This document shows positions 51,128-52,806 of a stretch of DNA of 52,806 nucleotides, piece by piece. The notes under the pieces were generated by a model, which did not search any database, was not told the origin of the DNA, and was given only the letters and a program-made list of their open reading frames with translations. Where the stretch lies: positions 1 through 52,806 of the forward strand of contig CAZOLJ010000025.1 in assembly GCA_964580575.1 (NCBI GenBank), read 5' to 3'. The DNA comes from CAVPDE01 sp964580575. Lineage in GTDB: Bacteria; Desulfobacterota; DSM-4660; Desulfatiglandales; HGW-15. Each line of letters starts with the position of its first letter. Position 1 is the first letter of the stretch. The position numbers and the translations under genes are program-made.

Positions 51128-52441
51128 CTATTCCTCTTTCCCCTCTTCTTCCTCTTCGTCGAAGACGATGCCGTCCCGCTCATATTGAGCGTCTCGGAGC
51201 TCGTGGGCCTTCGTCACCTCTTCTTCGTTCCAGGGCCCCACGACAAGGGACTCGGAGACCAACTCCCACAGGTATTTGACCTCCACCTTGAGATCATACT
51301 CTTTATCCAAGCTCTTCATGAGCTGGTCGCGGCAGTTGTGGCACGGCGCAACCACCATTTTTGCCTTCGTGTCCCTGATTTGTTTTGCCTTGACCCTGCC
51401 GAAGTAAATCCTCTCATCCGAATAGGGCATGGCCCAGGCTCCACCGCCTGCGCCGCAGCAGTAGTTGTTCATGCGGTTGGGGTACATCTCCGTGAAGTTC
51501 TCGCAGCACTGCTGAACGACCCAGCGGGGTTCTTCGAAATAGCCGTGGCCAAAGGCCTTTGCTCCTTTGCGGCCGTAGTTGCAGGGATCGTGGTACGTCG
51601 TGAGCTCCTCATGGATCGTTCTGTCCACCGTGATTCGCCCTGCTTCAATATATTCTTTCAGGAGATCGTGTACGGAGAGAACTGTGTACTTCTTGAAAAC
51701 TTCAGGAAACCAGTTTTGCAGACCAAGCCTGGTCGCATAGTAGGCGTGTCCTCACTCCGGCAGGAGCAGAGTCTTGCACTCCAGCCTCTCCAGGTGCTCC
51801 ACAATCCGTCCCACGAAAGTCTTCATGGACGGGTCATCGCCGGAAAAAAGCCCCCAGTTGACTCCTTCCCAGTTGACCGATGGAACCGTCCAATCTTCTT
51901 TGGCGGCGTAGAAAATGCGCCACCAGAATTTCATGTCGTCCGGCTCTCCGAAAGGCTCCTTGGAGTTGATGGTCACGAGAACGTTCGCGCCCTTCTTGTC
52001 CACAGGCACATAGAATCCCGGGAAACCGTCCGCTTCCATCTCTCGGCTGAGATCCGCCAAGAGAAAAAGAAAATCCGGTTTTGGAATTCCAAGATTGTTC
52101 CCCCTGTTCAAATCCATGACCACACCCTTGTGGATGGGCCCAGGCACTTTGTCTCGATCTCGAAGGCCCCTGGCCTTCCGCATCATTTTGAGAATTTCGA
52201 CACCCTGGGGGCAAGCGTACTCGCAGCGACCGCAAAGGGTACAGACCCACGGAAAGCGCGAGTCAATGAGTTCTTGATCCAGTCCGAGAGCGGCCATTCG
52301 GACCGCCTTTCTCGGGTCCAGACCATCCACCCCCGTGACCGGGCACCCGCTGGCACAGGTGCCGCAGGTGAAGCACACGTCGGCCCATTCGGGCGCCACC
52401 CGGAGCTTGCTTTGTTTTGGGTTGACTGCGGCAGGTTCCAT
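51128..52441 (-). CDS. DsrK/HdrD-like Fe-S protein (selenoprotein, in-frame TGA)
   Basis: With read-through of one TGA (plus-strand 51752-51754) this is a 437-residue soluble protein. The N-terminal ferredoxin pair is CFTCGTCASGCP and CTLCGRCEYACP. The first CCG-type domain reads LLLPEUGHAYYATRLG, with Sec at residue 230 where DsrK/HdrD relatives have Cys. The second has TYHDPCNYGR, CCGAGGGAW and APCHNCRDQL. The acidic tail ends EEEEEGKEE. AAGGAGGAA precedes the ATG. The frame is open on both sides of the TGA and the protein similarity runs through it. Such proteins reduce disulfides or pass electrons; with no HdrB or HdrC in the window it may partner the HdrA copies, which is inference. Confidence 0.9.
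51721..51737 (-). promoter_or_regulatory. SECIS-like hairpin candidate of the HdrD-like gene
   Basis: On the minus strand, 17 bases after the UGA, GACCA pairs perfectly with TGGTC around the loop GGCT. AGGC begins 21 bases past the UGA, close to the 22-23 bases seen for AGGT in the other three selenoprotein genes. Placement is similar, sequence only partly. Confidence 0.45.
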
Positions 52442-52806
52442 CCAGTTCCTCCTTCATCCGTCAGAATAGGTGAGGTTTGTTTTCTACCTTGCATGCAAAG
52501 ATATGTCAATGAAAATGAGCCAGTTACCGGCCCCTTGACGCTTTCCGGAACAAGACATCAAGCCGTAAGCAGCACTCCAGTAAGCGCTAAGCAGAACGTA
52601 CGACTCTCTACTGTTTTCTGCCTGCTCCTTCCTGGACCCCCCCACTTCTAAGGGGACCACCCCCTCTGGCCGGGGTTCGGTTGGTTATGGGCAACGGAGA
52701 GAGCCTGAATTGCTCCTCTTTGGGGTGTAATTAAATTGTAGCTACATTATAAACATTTTTATTGCCATTCCAGGATCATTCCGTTATAAAGACCATGATT
52801 TTTGTT
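52442..52806. other. Upstream region of the HdrD-like gene and window end
   Basis: No gene is supported in these 365 bases. It holds a degenerate copy of the AGTAAGC-type repeat (52562-52628), a TTGCATGCAA palindrome at 52489-52498, and an AT-rich end. A perfect TATAAT on the minus strand at 52746-52751, with a poor -35 box 16 bases upstream, is a possible promoter for the HdrD-like gene but lies 300 bases from it. Confidence 0.4.

Overview
The window looks like the chromosome of an anaerobic Desulfobacterota (deltaproteobacterial) bacterium with Wood-Ljungdahl C1 metabolism, such as a sulfate reducer or syntroph of the Syntrophobacteria/Desulfobacteria type. The evidence is the mixture of HdrA/MvhD/MetV/MetF gene sets, a DsrK/HdrD-like Fe-S protein, a selenocysteine tRNA, PAS-type kinases of deltaproteobacterial style, and GC-rich coding sequence. 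The genus cannot be fixed from the sequence alone. No rRNA, CRISPR array, transposase or phage gene was seen.

Layout. 1-3.2 kb: tRNA-Sec, aspartate-semialdehyde dehydrogenase, a sirtuin and a metallo-beta-lactamase-fold hydrolase, all on the minus strand. 3.4-7.5 kb (plus): ferritin-like protein, M29 aminopeptidase, a TIM-barrel isomerase-like protein, a DUF2784-like membrane protein and DNA polymerase IV. 7.6-14.0 kb (minus): an overlapping operon of ATP-grasp enzyme, bifunctional PBP1A, TPR-like lipoprotein and PfkB kinase. 14.1-16.8 kb (minus): SAH/MTA deaminase and purine nucleoside phosphorylase, separated by a 467-base gap holding nested inverted repeats. 16.9-23.9 kb (plus): a split COG2187/COG0645-like kinase pair, adenine deaminase, NAD kinase, a DUF4911-like protein, MiaB and a REC-GGDEF protein. 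24-27.5 kb: a 29-residue basic ribosome-associated-type protein with its own promoter and terminator, then (minus) hydroxyacyl-CoA dehydrogenase, NifU-like scaffold, SPL-like radical SAM protein and a ParB-like protein.

27.8-47.5 kb is the heart of the window. Two paralogous operons hdrA-mvhD-metV-metF (27.8-34.5 and 41.0-47.5 kb; the second is preceded by an extra metF paralogue) flank three large signalling proteins. Each HdrA is about 1,480 residues and carries a GltD-like FAD/NAD(P)H module inside an HdrA frame, followed by a second HdrA-like FAD unit and a 2x[4Fe-4S] ferredoxin end. The likely role is an electron-bifurcating or confurcating methylene-tetrahydrofolate reductase complex. 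Between the operons sits a histidine kinase whose N-terminus looks like a Rossmann NAD(P)-binding domain, followed by two tandem REC-PAS-histidine kinases.

47.6-52.8 kb: a stand-alone receiver protein, two ACT-repeat proteins around a PaaK-like acyl-CoA ligase, and a DsrK/HdrD-like protein on the minus strand.

Four genes are interrupted by a single in-frame TGA at a position where the family has a redox or cluster Cys: hdrA copy 2, both mvhD copies, and the HdrD-like gene. Together with tRNA-Sec at the window start they are read here as selenoproteins. HdrA copy 1 has Cys at exactly the residue where copy 2 has Sec. Many gaps hold hairpins whose arms are degenerate 7- or 8-base tandem units; they resemble no gene and form a family of their own.
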